DNA from: G963422275 sp963422275 | Lineage (GTDB): Bacteria; Pseudomonadota; Alphaproteobacteria; Rhodobacterales; Rhodobacteraceae | Assembly: GCA_963422275.1 (NCBI GenBank) | Contig: OY729418.1 | Location: forward strand, 4,340,001-4,404,000 | Reading direction: 5' to 3' | DNA length: 64,000 nucleotides | In this document: in pieces, positions 9,271 through 18,570 of the stretch | How positions within the stretch are numbered: the stretch's first letter is position 1 | Layout: each line of letters opens with the position of its first letter | Position numbers and translations under genes: made by a program | Notes under the pieces: generated by a model | Told to the model about the DNA's origin: nothing | What the model saw: the letters and a program-made list of their open reading frames with translations, nothing else | Database searches by the model: none

Positions 9271-9320
9271 TCCTGATCTCCTTCAACTATGAAGGGCGTT
9301 GTCCTTTCCCTTCCGCCTGT

Positions 9321-9342
9321 GGGGAGGGCGACAGGCCTCCCC
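9321..9342. other. GC-rich hairpin in the rpsD leader
   Basis: Seven-base stem GGGGAGG / CCTCCCC around an eight-base loop, about 50 bases before the rpsD start. It could fold in the rpsD leader mRNA. No T-run follows on either strand. Whether it takes part in S4 autoregulation is unknown. Confidence 0.35.
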
Positions 9343-9362
9343 TTGCGGGGGCCGCCAACACC

Positions 9363-9385
9363 AAAAAACCGTGCAATCGGCACGG
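9363..9385 (-). terminator. Terminator-like hairpin upstream of rpsD
   Basis: Read on the minus strand: CCGTGC, loop CGATT, GCACGG, then six T residues. It has the form of an intrinsic terminator. No gene lies just upstream on this strand, so it either ends an unrecognised transcript or acts as an attenuator in the rpsD leader. Confidence 0.55.
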
Positions 9386-9658
9386 CACGGCACCCGTTAA
9401 TGGCCCACGGCACCAGAGTCAAATGGAATTCCGCCGAAAGAGACGGTTTTCAGCGACGGGCGCATCGCCGGGACTCGCACGAACCGAACGACGGCGGCGC
9501 CAACACATGCCTGACGGTTGGTTCAGGTCGGTCAGCCAAGAGCATGACCAGGGATTCGCAGGGTCAGCGCAGGAAGATGCAAACGACCGCATAACGATAG
9601 CCGTCATGCCTGCCAAGGCGCGGGCATACCCGCAATCAATCAGCTTGGCTATCGCTAC

Positions 9659-9990
9659 AAGACCGTTGCGAAAGCGAGTTTCACGCATGGTTTTGCAGTT
9701 GGCGGTTGTCAATGATTGGTTGCGGAACTTTTCGGCAATGGTTTTGGTACCGGCGACGCGCTTTCAGGCCCAGGTGGCAGGTTCGGGACAGACTCCGGCT
9801 CTCAGTCCGGGCTCAGGTCGATCCGGCTGGCCGCCCTGAGCCGATTCAACGCAATGCTTGACCCCGATGCCAAACCCGCTCAAACGTTGTGCAAGAATCA
9901 TTTGAATTGCCTGATCCCGACGCGCAGCCTCGAAAATCAATTCAATGAAGAGCTTTACGAATTCGCCAGATATCTTCAACCGCGCATCGC
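9659..9990. mobile_element. Insertion-sequence remnant with one terminal repeat
   Basis: Begins with AAGACCGTTGCGAAAGCG, one version of a terminal repeat also seen at 29062, 29421, 48089, 58228 and 61441. A segment at about 9776-9850 resembles 29207-29281 (shared words GGCAGGTTCG, GGACAG/GAGACAG, CAGGTCGATC, CTGAGC/TTGAGC). I cannot place the other end and see no intact transposase. It fills most of the gap between rpsD and the DUF1489 gene. Confidence 0.45.
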
Positions 9991-10056
9991 TGGTTCATGG
10001 GCTGGTTGCCACGGGGAGTTGGCCTACATATTGTCTTGGCAGGGAATCAGAGGCAC

Positions 10057-10500
10057 ATGAACAACAAGACCGTCAACCTCGTGAAACTGTGCGTCGGATC
10101 AGATGGCGCAGACCATCTTGCCCGCTGGCAAGAGGCAAGATTGAAGTCAGGTGCTTACTCCGCCCCTGAGCACGTAACGCGCATGCGTCCACGACGCGCT
10201 GAGGAAGTTCTGAACGGCGGTTCATTGTACTGGGTCTTCCAAGGCTGGATCCTTGCCCGCCAACGCATCGTCGCGCTCGATGATCGACGAGGTGAAGACG
10301 GGAAACTTCGGTGCGCACTGGTATTTGACCCGCAAATCATTCGAACAGTTGCCGTCCCTCGCCGCCCGTTTCAGGGATGGAGATACCTTGAAGTCGAAGA
10401 CAGCCCTCCAGACCTAGCTTTCAAGCACCAAGGCGAAATATCGATTCCCGACGACCTAGCCCAATCGCTCGCCGAAATCGGCGTGATTCAATTCCGTTAA
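10057..10500 (+). CDS. DUF1489 family protein
   Basis: Conserved alphaproteobacterial protein of unknown function, about 147 residues from MNNKTVNLVKLCVGSD. The LVKLCVGSDG start, the central ARWQEARL and HVTRMRPRRAEEVLNGGSLYWV, and the PRRPFQGWRYL block are typical of the family. A frame extends 20 codons further upstream without family resemblance, so the internal ATG is chosen. It converges on hisG with a four-base overlap of the 3' ends. Confidence 0.85.
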   Translation: MNNKTVNLVKLCVGSDGADHLARWQEARLKSGAYSAPEHVTRMRPRRAEEVLNGGSLYWVFQGWILARQRIVALDDRRGEDGKLRCALVFDPQIIRTVAVPRRPFQGWRYLEVEDSPPDLAFKHQGEISIPDDLAQSLAEIGVIQFR

Positions 10501-11198
10501 TTCGGTAGATTTTCGATCCCGAAGCGTCGAGAAAGTTCGCGCAAGCCTTGCTGGTCGTCACTTGACCAGTCCGCTGTCATCGACTGGTAGAGCACCGCCT
10601 GAGATCTCAAGATTGGCTTGCCAGCCAGAGGCTTCAGGCCATTTGCATCAAGGGTCATGCCAGTGGACGTGATATCGGCAACAGCCTCAGCCGTCTGATT
10701 CGCTACAGTCCCCTCGGTCGCTCCACGACTCCAGACCAGTTGATAGTTTGCCACACCATTGGAACTGAGAAACGCTCGAACCAAGTTGTGGTATTTCGTC
10801 GCGATTCGAAGTCGCCGCCCATGATTCTTTCGGAAAAGTGTGGCAACCTCGTCAAGGTCATGAAGACTTTCGACATCAATCCAGATCTTCGGCACCGCAA
10901 TGATCAGATCGGCCTTTCCGAAACCAAGTGGACGCAACTCGCGCATCGTTGAATTCCAAGTCGGAATGTTTTCACGGACGACATCCATTCCAGTCACGCC
11001 CAGATGCACCTGACCAGACGCGAGTTCCGACGGAATGTCACTTGCAGACAGCAAGCCGACCTGAAGGTTGGCCGAGCTCGTGCCCCGGTTCCCGTATTCA
11101 CGACTGTTGTTGGTGTCCGCAACATCCAGCCCGCACGAACGAAGCCAGTCAAGTGCCTCGCCCATCATCCGTCCCTTGGATGGAAGCGCAATCTTCAT
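10497..11198 (-). CDS. hisG: ATP phosphoribosyltransferase, short form (HisG)
   Basis: Catalyses the first step of histidine synthesis, ATP + PRPP to phosphoribosyl-ATP. At about 233 residues it is the short form lacking the C-terminal regulatory domain, and so needs HisZ, encoded immediately upstream. MKIALPSKGRMMGEAL is the N-terminal signature and IVAD-like VADITSTGMTLDANGLK the PRPP-site region. The ATG overlaps the hisZ stop as ATGA; an alternative GTG lies two codons earlier. Confidence 0.95.
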   Translation of the reverse strand: MKIALPSKGRMMGEALDWLRSCGLDVADTNNSREYGNRGTSSANLQVGLLSASDIPSELASGQVHLGVTGMDVVRENIPTWNSTMRELRPLGFGKADLIIAVPKIWIDVESLHDLDEVATLFRKNHGRRLRIATKYHNLVRAFLSSNGVANYQLVWSRGATEGTVANQTAEAVADITSTGMTLDANGLKPLAGKPILRSQAVLYQSMTADWSSDDQQGLRELSRRFGIENLPN

Positions 11199-12307
11199 TG
11201 ACACTGCTTCTCACGAATCTGAAGCACGACCTCGGGCCTGATCGCCCCTCCGACCCCCGGGCAATCCCTGCCGCCGCTTAACATGCGAGTCAGCAGGTTG
11301 TACCGGCCACCCGTCGCCACTGGCGGGAGCGCATCATTGCGAGAAAAGAATCCAAATACGAATCCATCATAGTATTCGAGAGTTGTCTGGCCGAAGATCG
11401 TCCGGAACCTGATCCCTCCCGATTCGATTCCCAACTCCGAGATCGCGTCCATGCGACGTTCCATCCGGTCCACCGCTGCACCGAGATGGCGAAGGATGCA
11501 CCCGCACTCTCGAATCCGATCAAGGGCTTCTTCCATGGTACCGTCAATTTCCAATACATTGTCCAAAGCCGTCGCCTCCTGAGGATCAAGTGGGGGGGCG
11601 GCAGAATCCTCCTTGAGTGATGCAAGTCGATCCCTGATTTCAGACATGCCACGCATGCCGATTTGCGGACCGGCGGCGGCGATCCTTTCGAGAACAGAAT
11701 CCGTACATCCATCGACTTCGTCATGCGGAATCACTTCAGTGTCTTGCGAAGAGGATCGATATATTCCAAGCAACTCTCGAAAGCGGCGTGGATGCCAGAT
11801 ATGCCGCAAGAGATTCGATTTTCTCCTGGGAGTCGTGGAAAGACTTTCAACCGCATCGATCACGACGCCCATATCACCAGTCTCGAGACGCAGATCCAAC
11901 AAGTCCAAAGCTTCAGAAAACAGGCCAAGCACCAGCGCATCGGTTTGTTCGATGTCTTGCCGACCGAAATTCTCGTATCCAACCTGCATGTACTCGCGCG
12001 CTCGTCCGGACGCGAACAATTGTTTCCGAAAGACAGGGCCTGCGTAAGTGTACTCTGCCGCCTCAACACCTGCGTTCAGATGAATTTGAGCGGTCGGGAC
12101 GGTGTAGTCAGGCCGCATCATCAAGGCACCCGCGATGGGATCGTCTATCACGTAGGCTCTAGCCCGAATATCCTCTCCGTATAGATCGAGCATAGCGGAG
12201 GCATCGAGCAGAACACCTGTTTCCACTCGACACGCACCGCGCTCCCGAAAGAACTCGAAGTGGCGGGAAGCCTCATTCTCTATGTCATGCCAGCGGTTGG
12301 TGTCCAC
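11195..12307 (-). CDS. hisZ: ATP phosphoribosyltransferase regulatory subunit HisZ
   Basis: Histidyl-tRNA-synthetase-like protein without aminoacylation activity that activates and regulates short-form HisG in a hetero-octamer. The 370-residue protein keeps class II synthetase elements such as MMRPDYTVPTAQIHL and YAGPVFRKQ but is much shorter than HisS and lacks its anticodon-binding domain. It uses a GTG start nine bases after the hisS stop and overlaps hisG. Confidence 0.94.
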   Translation of the reverse strand: MDTNRWHDIENEASRHFEFFRERGACRVETGVLLDASAMLDLYGEDIRARAYVIDDPIAGALMMRPDYTVPTAQIHLNAGVEAAEYTYAGPVFRKQLFASGRAREYMQVGYENFGRQDIEQTDALVLGLFSEALDLLDLRLETGDMGVVIDAVESLSTTPRRKSNLLRHIWHPRRFRELLGIYRSSSQDTEVIPHDEVDGCTDSVLERIAAAGPQIGMRGMSEIRDRLASLKEDSAAPPLDPQEATALDNVLEIDGTMEEALDRIRECGCILRHLGAAVDRMERRMDAISELGIESGGIRFRTIFGQTTLEYYDGFVFGFFSRNDALPPVATGGRYNLLTRMLSGGRDCPGVGGAIRPEVVLQIREKQCQ

Positions 12308-12316
12308 TGAGATCCG

Positions 12317-13804
12317 TCACTTCCGCACCGCCATTAGACGTGTAATCTCTTCAACAATATGTTCCCGTGGAACTTCAAACTGAGACGGTCTGGCCTGCCA
12401 TTCCTCCGGCGTGGCGGTTTCCGCGATTTTAGAACCGAGCACGAGGTCCTTAATCTGAACAACCCCTTTTTTTCGTTCCCGGTCGCCTTCAATAACCGCC
12501 AAGGGAGCATTGCGCTGGTCGGCATACTTGAGCTGGCGACCGATGCTCCGTTGATTTCCAAGGTAAGCCTCTGCTGGAATCCCCGCATTGCGCAATTCGC
12601 TGGCCATTGCCATGTAGTCTGCATACCGCTCCCGGTCCATTACTGTAACAACAACCGGCCCGGCCTTGCGTTCGGTGTCATTGGCAAGAGCGTCCACGGC
12701 CGCCAGCAACCGGTCCACGCCTATCGAAACTCCTGTAGCAGGAACCCGCTGACCGGTAAAGCGCTGCACTAGGCCGTCGTATCTTCCACCGCCGGCGATA
12801 GACCCGAACTGCCGCGGACGACCTTTCTTGTCCAGGATTTCGAGCTGAAGATCCACTTCGAATACAGGGCCAGTGTAATAGCCCAAGCCGCGGACAACCG
12901 ACGGATCGATCCTGACAATATCCAAATCGATTCCCTGTGCTTCCAGCATCTCGGAAATCGACTGCAATTCGTTCAGCCCTTCCGCACCAGCCGATGTGCC
13001 GCCCAACAGATCCCTCAGCAAGTCAAAAACCCGCCTCGAATCCTCATTGGCAGCATTCAGATAGGCCTTGACGATCTCAATTTGGCTTGCCGCCAAGCCA
13101 GCGCCTTCCGTGAAGTCCCCGCTCTCATCCAAGCGCCCTGCCCCAAGCAGGTCCATCACGCCGGAGACCCCAACGCGATCGAGCTTGTCTAATGCTCTGA
13201 GCACTATTCCACGGGTGTTGTCGGAATTCTCGAACTCGTCGAGTTCGGGAATTCCGATTTCGGCCAGCAATCCGTCAAGAATTCTCCGCGAATTGACCTT
13301 TATTAGAAAATCCTCCCGCGCAATGCCAAGAGCATCGAACATCTCCGCCAACAACGCGCACATTTCGGCATCCGCGGCCACAGATCCCGTGCCCACCGTA
13401 TCCGCATCACATTGATAGAACTGACGAAATCTCCCAAACCCCGGCTTCTCGTTCCTCCAAACCGGACCGACGGCATAGCGCCGATATGGAAAAGGCAGAA
13501 TATTTCGGTTCTGTGCCACAAACCGCGCGAGCGGTGCCGTCAAGTCGTAGCGTAGCGCGACCCACCCATCTTCCTCCTGCCAAGCAAACACACCTTCGTT
13601 CGGCCGGTCCGTATCAGGAAGATACTTTCCAAGCGCATCCAGATTCTCCAACGCCGGGGTTTCCAGCGCCGTAAATCCGTACTTGCGAAAAACTTCGGTG
13701 ATTCGTGCAAGCATGGATTGGCGCCGAAACACCATTTCACCGACGTAATCTGTAAAACCCTTCGGATTTATCGCCTTGGGTCTTCCAGTTCTGTTTTGGC
13801 TCAT
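12317..13804 (-). CDS. hisS: Histidyl-tRNA synthetase
   Basis: Class II synthetase charging tRNA-His. About 495 residues from MSQNRTGRPKAINPKGFTDY. Motif 2 is in AVGPVWRNEKPGFGRFRQFYQCD, the histidine A motif in RGLGYYTGPVFEVDL and motif 3 in TGVSIGVDRLLAA; a C-terminal anticodon-binding domain follows. Seven extra upstream codons are possible, but MSQN fits family starts. It leads the hisS-hisZ-hisG operon. Confidence 0.95.
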   Translation of the reverse strand: MSQNRTGRPKAINPKGFTDYVGEMVFRRQSMLARITEVFRKYGFTALETPALENLDALGKYLPDTDRPNEGVFAWQEEDGWVALRYDLTAPLARFVAQNRNILPFPYRRYAVGPVWRNEKPGFGRFRQFYQCDADTVGTGSVAADAEMCALLAEMFDALGIAREDFLIKVNSRRILDGLLAEIGIPELDEFENSDNTRGIVLRALDKLDRVGVSGVMDLLGAGRLDESGDFTEGAGLAASQIEIVKAYLNAANEDSRRVFDLLRDLLGGTSAGAEGLNELQSISEMLEAQGIDLDIVRIDPSVVRGLGYYTGPVFEVDLQLEILDKKGRPRQFGSIAGGGRYDGLVQRFTGQRVPATGVSIGVDRLLAAVDALANDTERKAGPVVVTVMDRERYADYMAMASELRNAGIPAEAYLGNQRSIGRQLKYADQRNAPLAVIEGDRERKKGVVQIKDLVLGSKIAETATPEEWQARPSQFEVPREHIVEEITRLMAVRK

Positions 13805-14184
13805 TTCGAAATCCACAAGCATATTGGCATGATATTTCCTGATTCGGTTGCGAGGTCAGGCTGGCGAACAGCGAGAGGGTTCGCTGCATCCTGCATATCT
13901 AGCTAGACGGCCAACAGCCGCCACAACACGATCAAGACTTCCTGCGAAGCTTCCGCGGCATCGCCGCCAGATGCCTCGACAGATCTCTCAGGCGGCTCCA
14001 TCTCATCGAACTTGGCAACCATGGCCAAACCCTGCCTGCGTCTCATGAATTGAACCCTTGTTTTTCTTTTTGGCCATCTAGTCGTCGAATTTTTACAGAT
14101 CACGTTCGAAAGAGAAAGAGACCGCCAAATTCTCATAATCCGCATCTCTACACAAGGTAATCGGATTATGTCAGTTTTCACTAG
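13805..14184. other. Gap upstream of hisS
   Basis: About 380 bases before the first IS relic. A minus-strand frame at 13903-14181 is short and unlike any family I know. It should hold the hisS promoter. Nothing else is recognised. Confidence 0.45.
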
Positions 14185-14360
14185 GGAACCTCTGAATACA
14201 GCCTGATTTTGGGCGTGGCATTGTCCTTCCGGGCGCTACCGGCTCTCTTTGATCACCGTATCAAGCGCCCAACGCAGCGCGTTCTCGATCGACCCGCGCA
14301 CCACGTTCAGGAAACGGTGCAGCGCCAGTTTCGCGCTCATCAGGCAATAGCACATTTCCC
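14185..14360 (-). mobile_element. 3' end of an IS5-group element (relic)
   Basis: Starts with GGAACCTCTGAATACAGCC next to CTAG. The end sequence matches, in reverse orientation, the right end of the relic at 49099-49486 (AACCTCTGAATACAGCCTGA, then GGGCGTGGCAT). Read on the minus strand it gives a transposase-like tail NVVRGSIENALRWALDT before a stop. Only this end remains. Confidence 0.6.
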
Positions 14361-14369
14361 TGCCGCCTA

Positions 14370-14620
14370 GTGGATGGATTCAAGCTTTTGGCTTCACGCT
14401 TTCTTGCGATGATTCCGGGGTTGGCGCTCCGGGCAAATTGGCACGCGTCGATGAACCGGCCGATTGCGCCCCGAAGCTCGCCAACGGGTCAGCTTGGCGA
14501 AGAAGCCCTCAACCGCGTTAAGCCACGAATTCGATGTCGAGGTGAAGGAGAAGGCCCAGCGTCGATGCCCGGCAAGCCAGGCGTGAACCGTCTTGCACCT
14601 GCGGGCGGACTAGTTGTCCA
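14370..14620 (-). pseudogene. IS630-family transposase remnant
   Basis: Translation on the minus strand gives VHAWLAGHRRWAFSF then SWLNAVEGFFAKLTRW, the C-terminal DDE region typical of IS630-family transposases (HFTPTSxSWLNAVEGFFAKLT). A frameshift follows the LTRW block, after which REAKSLNPS-like coding continues in another frame. No start or complete domain survives. Confidence 0.7.
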
Positions 14621-14891
14621 GGATGGCAGGGATGGTGCACTCGATGCGTCCAAGGAAGCGCGAAAACTCCTGAGGACGATGCCGGACGGAGTGCTGGCCG
14701 ATCACCATCTCGTGAGAAAGAAGTTGTCCTGCAGGCTGCGAACGAGGCAATGGAGATTCCCTAAAGGAAGCCAAGTTGTCCAACTCCAAGATTTGGCCAC
14801 GAAATGCCAAAGACCCCCGACAGATAACTTGGGAAGTCCTGTATTTAAACTCCGCCAGACTCGATCGAGAGTTCTAAAACCGGATGATTTC

Positions 14892-17800
14892 TCACGTTGC
14901 CTTGACTTTAACCACTCCATCGAGGCTGGAGATCGCACGTTTCATCTTCGTGTTGACAGGAAAAACTTCCTGAGGTGTCACGATTACGTCAAGCCCAATG
15001 TCAGGCGACAGCGGTACGAAGCATAGCTTCTTTCTTGCCGTTCTCTTGTCATGCTTGACGTTGCCTAGAATGTCCTTGACTGCAGCTGGAGCAGAAGCGT
15101 CGTTGAAGAATATCCGAAACTCTTGGACTCTGGATTTCGCAACAGTTTCCAATGGATTTGCATCGTCAACGCGCAACTTCGTCTGATCGTTTTCATGGCA
15201 GACTTCAACATCCAGCACCAAGGTTTTGCCAACCTCAAATAGCTCCCTCTTCGACTCGAGGAGATTGGAGAACACTATCATCTCGAACGTACCGGAAGGA
15301 TCCGAAAGACTGAGAAACGCATAGGAATTCCCCTTTTCAGACGACCGCCGCTGCACCGAAGTCACAATTCCGGCAAACCGGACGATGGACTTGCCCCCTC
15401 CCTGACATTTTGCCAAGCTAGCCCATTGAACTACGTTTCTCTTCTCCAAAGCCTCGCTGAACGCATCGAGTGGATGCCCTGAAAAATAGTACCCAAACGA
15501 CTCAAACTCCTCTGCCAGCCACTCCGTCTGCGTCCAATCGTCCACATCCGGCAAGTTTGGCGGCGGAAGAGATATCTGCGCCTCGCCGAAGAGAGACATG
15601 TGAGCCGTGTTACGCTCTTTCTGCATTGAAGCAGAATAAGAGATTAGGGTCGGAATGCTCTCGAACACACGTTTCCGGTTCCTGTCCATTGAATCGAAAA
15701 CGCCAGCACGGGCGATCTTCTCAAGCGAGAGCTTGCCGATTTTCTTCAGATTCACCCTGCTCGCAAAGTCCAGCAAGTCCTTGAAAGGATTGCCGGCCCG
15801 TTCGCTTGCAATAGTTCCCATTGCCTCGCGGCCCGCGCCCTTGATGGCACACAATCCGTAAAGGATAGCGCCCTCCTCAACTTCGAAATCTGGATGCGAT
15901 CTGTTGACATCGGGCGCGACAATTTCGATTCCAAGACTTCGAGCCTCTCGCACATATGCCTCGATCTTTGCCGAATCCGACACGTCACAGCTCATAACTG
16001 CGGCTAGGAACTCAGCCGGATGGTTCGCTTTCAGCCAAGCGGTTTGGTAGCTGACTACCGCATATGCTGTGGCATGCGCCTTGTTGAACCCGTATTCGGC
16101 AAACCGCGCCATAAAGGCCCAGACCTTGTCCGCGGTCTTGGCATCCACGCCATTGTCCTTGGCACCGGCCAGAAAGTTCGGGCGCTCGGCATTCATGTCG
16201 TTCTTGATCTTCTTGCCCATGGCCCGACGCAGCAGGTCCGCTCCGCCCAGCGAATACCCTCCCATAAGCTGGGCAATCTGCATCACCTGCTCTTGGTAAA
16301 CGATGATCCCATGCGTCTCCTTCAAAATGTGGTCAATTGACGGATGAAAACTTTCGCTGATCTTGTTTCCATTCTTGATCTCGCAATAGAGGTCTATGTT
16401 TTGCATTGGGCCCGGACGGTACAGTGCGACAAGCGCCACGATGTCCTCGATGCAGTTGGGCTTCATCTTCCGGAGCGTGTCTTGCATTCCCGAACTTTCC
16501 AACTGGAAGACCCCAACCGTCGCTGCGGCCGAGCACATATCGAAGGTTCTCTTGTCATTGAGAGGAATGTTATCGATGTCCAGATCGATGCCTCGACGAC
16601 GCAACATGTTCACGGCTGACCTGATCAAGGTCAGCGTTTTGAGTCCAAGGAAGTCAAACTTCACAAGACCGGCCTTCTCCGCCCACTTCATCGTGAACTG
16701 AGTGGCGGGCGTTTTCGATCTGGAGTCCATGTAGAGTGGAACGATCTCGTCCAGCGGCTGATTCGCGATCACGACTCCCGCGGCATGGGTGGACGCATTT
16801 CGCAGCAATCCCTCGATGGCGCTTGCATGCTTGAACAGGCTCTCGACCGCCGGGTCTTCTCGTGCTGCAGTCCTGAGCCTCTCTTCCTCGGCCATGGCCC
16901 GGTCTACGGATACGTTGGCCACACCCTCGCGCGGTATCAGCTTGGCAAGCCTGTCGACATTCCGGTACCGAATTCCAAGCACCCTGCCAACGTCCCGAAC
17001 TGCCATTCGGGACTGCAACGCACCGAAGGTGATAATATGAGCCACCCGGTCATGCCCGTACTTCTTCCGCACGTACTTGATTACTTCATCTCTTCGCTCT
17101 TGGCAGAAATCAATGTCAAAGTCCGGAATTGAGATCCGTTCCGGATTCAGGAATCTCTCGAATAGAAGTGAGAACCGCAACGGATCGATGTCGGTGATCG
17201 TGAGCGCATAGGCCACGAGCGATCCGGCCCCAGATCCACGCCCCGGGCCAACCGGAATGTTCTGCGACTTGGACCATTTCACAAAGTCCGCGACAATGAG
17301 AAAATAGCCAGCAAACCCCGTCTTCTCGATTGTGGTTAACTCGTACTCAAGCCGCTGCCTGTAGTCGTCGACTGAAACCGACGGTGCAATCGACTTCAGC
17401 CGCTCTTCAAGACCGACTTCGGCCTGCCGCCGAAGCTCATCCGATTCGTTCTCCGTGTACACTGGGAGAAGTGGCTCCCTGGATGTTGCCCTGAACGAGC
17501 AACGGCGTGCAATCGCCACCGTGTTCTCGATTGCTTCCGGCAAGTCTTCGAAAATCTCGGCCATTTCCTGCTGAGATTTAAAGAAGTGCTCCCGGGTCAG
17601 CATCCGGCGGCCAGTTTTCTGATCGACGTTCGCATTGTCATCTATGCAGAGCAGCACATCATGCGATTCGAAGTCCTGCCTTTCGGGAAAGTGAGCATCG
17701 TTCGTTGCAACAAGAGGCAGAGCATGCTTGTAGGCAAGAGCGACAAACCGTTCTTCGGTCGTCTCCTCGCGCCTCGCGAAATCGGACCCCTCCTCTGGGT

Positions 17801-18329
17801 GGCGTTGCAACTCGACGTAACATCTGCCGTTGAACGTCTTCGATAGCTTGAGCAGCAACTTCTCCGCCAAGTCGAATTCCCGGCCCTGCAACAGCCGACC
17901 GATGGGGCCGCCGGAACCTCCGGTCAGGAGAATCAACCCTTCCTGATGCCCCTCCAAATCCGCCAATGTTAGATACGGGAATCGTCCGGAAGAGCGGAGA
18001 TACAGGCAGGTGTTGAGCTTCAAGAGACTTTTATATCCTGCTTCGTCCTGGGCAAGCAAAACCACGGAGGCGCACATGGATTCGTCGGGGTCGGGCATGT
18101 CCCGATATGCCAAACGGGCTTGCATGCCATGAATCGGCTGTATCCCCGCTGCGGCGAGCATCTCCGAGGATTCCAGCGCCCCGAACATGTTGTTCGTGTC
18201 TGTGACCGCGACCGACGGCATCTGGTGCTTGTGGCAAAGGTCCGTGAGCCGATTCAGCCGGACCGCTCCCTCGGCAAGCGAGTATTCGCTGTGAACTCGG
18301 AGATGAACGAATCGAGGGAGGTCCGGCAT
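14892..18329 (-). CDS. dnaE: DNA polymerase III alpha subunit
   Basis: Replicative DNA polymerase catalytic subunit, 1145 residues. Order: PHP domain from the N-terminus (FVHLRVHSEYSLAEGAVRL), polymerase palm with the catalytic aspartates in ISIPDFDIDF near residue 410 and GPGRGSGAGSLVAYAL just before it, fingers and tandem HhH region (CDVSDSAKIEAYVREA then APDVNRSHPDF), OB fold (IVRFAGIVTSVQRRSSEKG) and a short C-terminal tail. Length and motifs match DnaE1 rather than the error-prone DnaE2. It is transcribed divergently from the xanthine dehydrogenase operon. Confidence 0.96.
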   Translation of the reverse strand: MPDLPRFVHLRVHSEYSLAEGAVRLNRLTDLCHKHQMPSVAVTDTNNMFGALESSEMLAAAGIQPIHGMQARLAYRDMPDPDESMCASVVLLAQDEAGYKSLLKLNTCLYLRSSGRFPYLTLADLEGHQEGLILLTGGSGGPIGRLLQGREFDLAEKLLLKLSKTFNGRCYVELQRHPEEGSDFARREETTEERFVALAYKHALPLVATNDAHFPERQDFESHDVLLCIDDNANVDQKTGRRMLTREHFFKSQQEMAEIFEDLPEAIENTVAIARRCSFRATSREPLLPVYTENESDELRRQAEVGLEERLKSIAPSVSVDDYRQRLEYELTTIEKTGFAGYFLIVADFVKWSKSQNIPVGPGRGSGAGSLVAYALTITDIDPLRFSLLFERFLNPERISIPDFDIDFCQERRDEVIKYVRKKYGHDRVAHIITFGALQSRMAVRDVGRVLGIRYRNVDRLAKLIPREGVANVSVDRAMAEEERLRTAAREDPAVESLFKHASAIEGLLRNASTHAAGVVIANQPLDEIVPLYMDSRSKTPATQFTMKWAEKAGLVKFDFLGLKTLTLIRSAVNMLRRRGIDLDIDNIPLNDKRTFDMCSAAATVGVFQLESSGMQDTLRKMKPNCIEDIVALVALYRPGPMQNIDLYCEIKNGNKISESFHPSIDHILKETHGIIVYQEQVMQIAQLMGGYSLGGADLLRRAMGKKIKNDMNAERPNFLAGAKDNGVDAKTADKVWAFMARFAEYGFNKAHATAYAVVSYQTAWLKANHPAEFLAAVMSCDVSDSAKIEAYVREARSLGIEIVAPDVNRSHPDFEVEEGAILYGLCAIKGAGREAMGTIASERAGNPFKDLLDFASRVNLKKIGKLSLEKIARAGVFDSMDRNRKRVFESIPTLISYSASMQKERNTAHMSLFGEAQISLPPPNLPDVDDWTQTEWLAEEFESFGYYFSGHPLDAFSEALEKRNVVQWASLAKCQGGGKSIVRFAGIVTSVQRRSSEKGNSYAFLSLSDPSGTFEMIVFSNLLESKRELFEVGKTLVLDVEVCHENDQTKLRVDDANPLETVAKSRVQEFRIFFNDASAPAAVKDILGNVKHDKRTARKKLCFVPLSPDIGLDVIVTPQEVFPVNTKMKRAISSLDGVVKVKAT

Positions 18330-18570
18330 GCGAGTAGACTAGCGTTTCCCTGCAAAAATCAAAAGGCGGAGTCAGCCTCGGCACACCATTTACGGCGACC
18401 TTCCTCAGAGCATTTTCCTCGCGAAATTCTTCTCGCAGCGGCTCCCAAATGCAGTGGCAAACCGTGTTCCGTCGCTACCGGCTCAAGGCAATGGAAACAA
18501 TTCGGTTTTTGCACTATCATTGGTTGAAGGAACATATACTCTGACGGGCTTTAAGAATACAGCGCGGCAC

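Noticed and set aside
11195..12307. HisZ as a second histidyl-tRNA synthetase
   Set aside because: It lacks the anticodon-binding domain and is paired with a short HisG, so the regulatory role fits better.
13903..14181. 92-codon minus-strand frame before hisS
   Set aside because: Short, unlike any family and next to IS debris.
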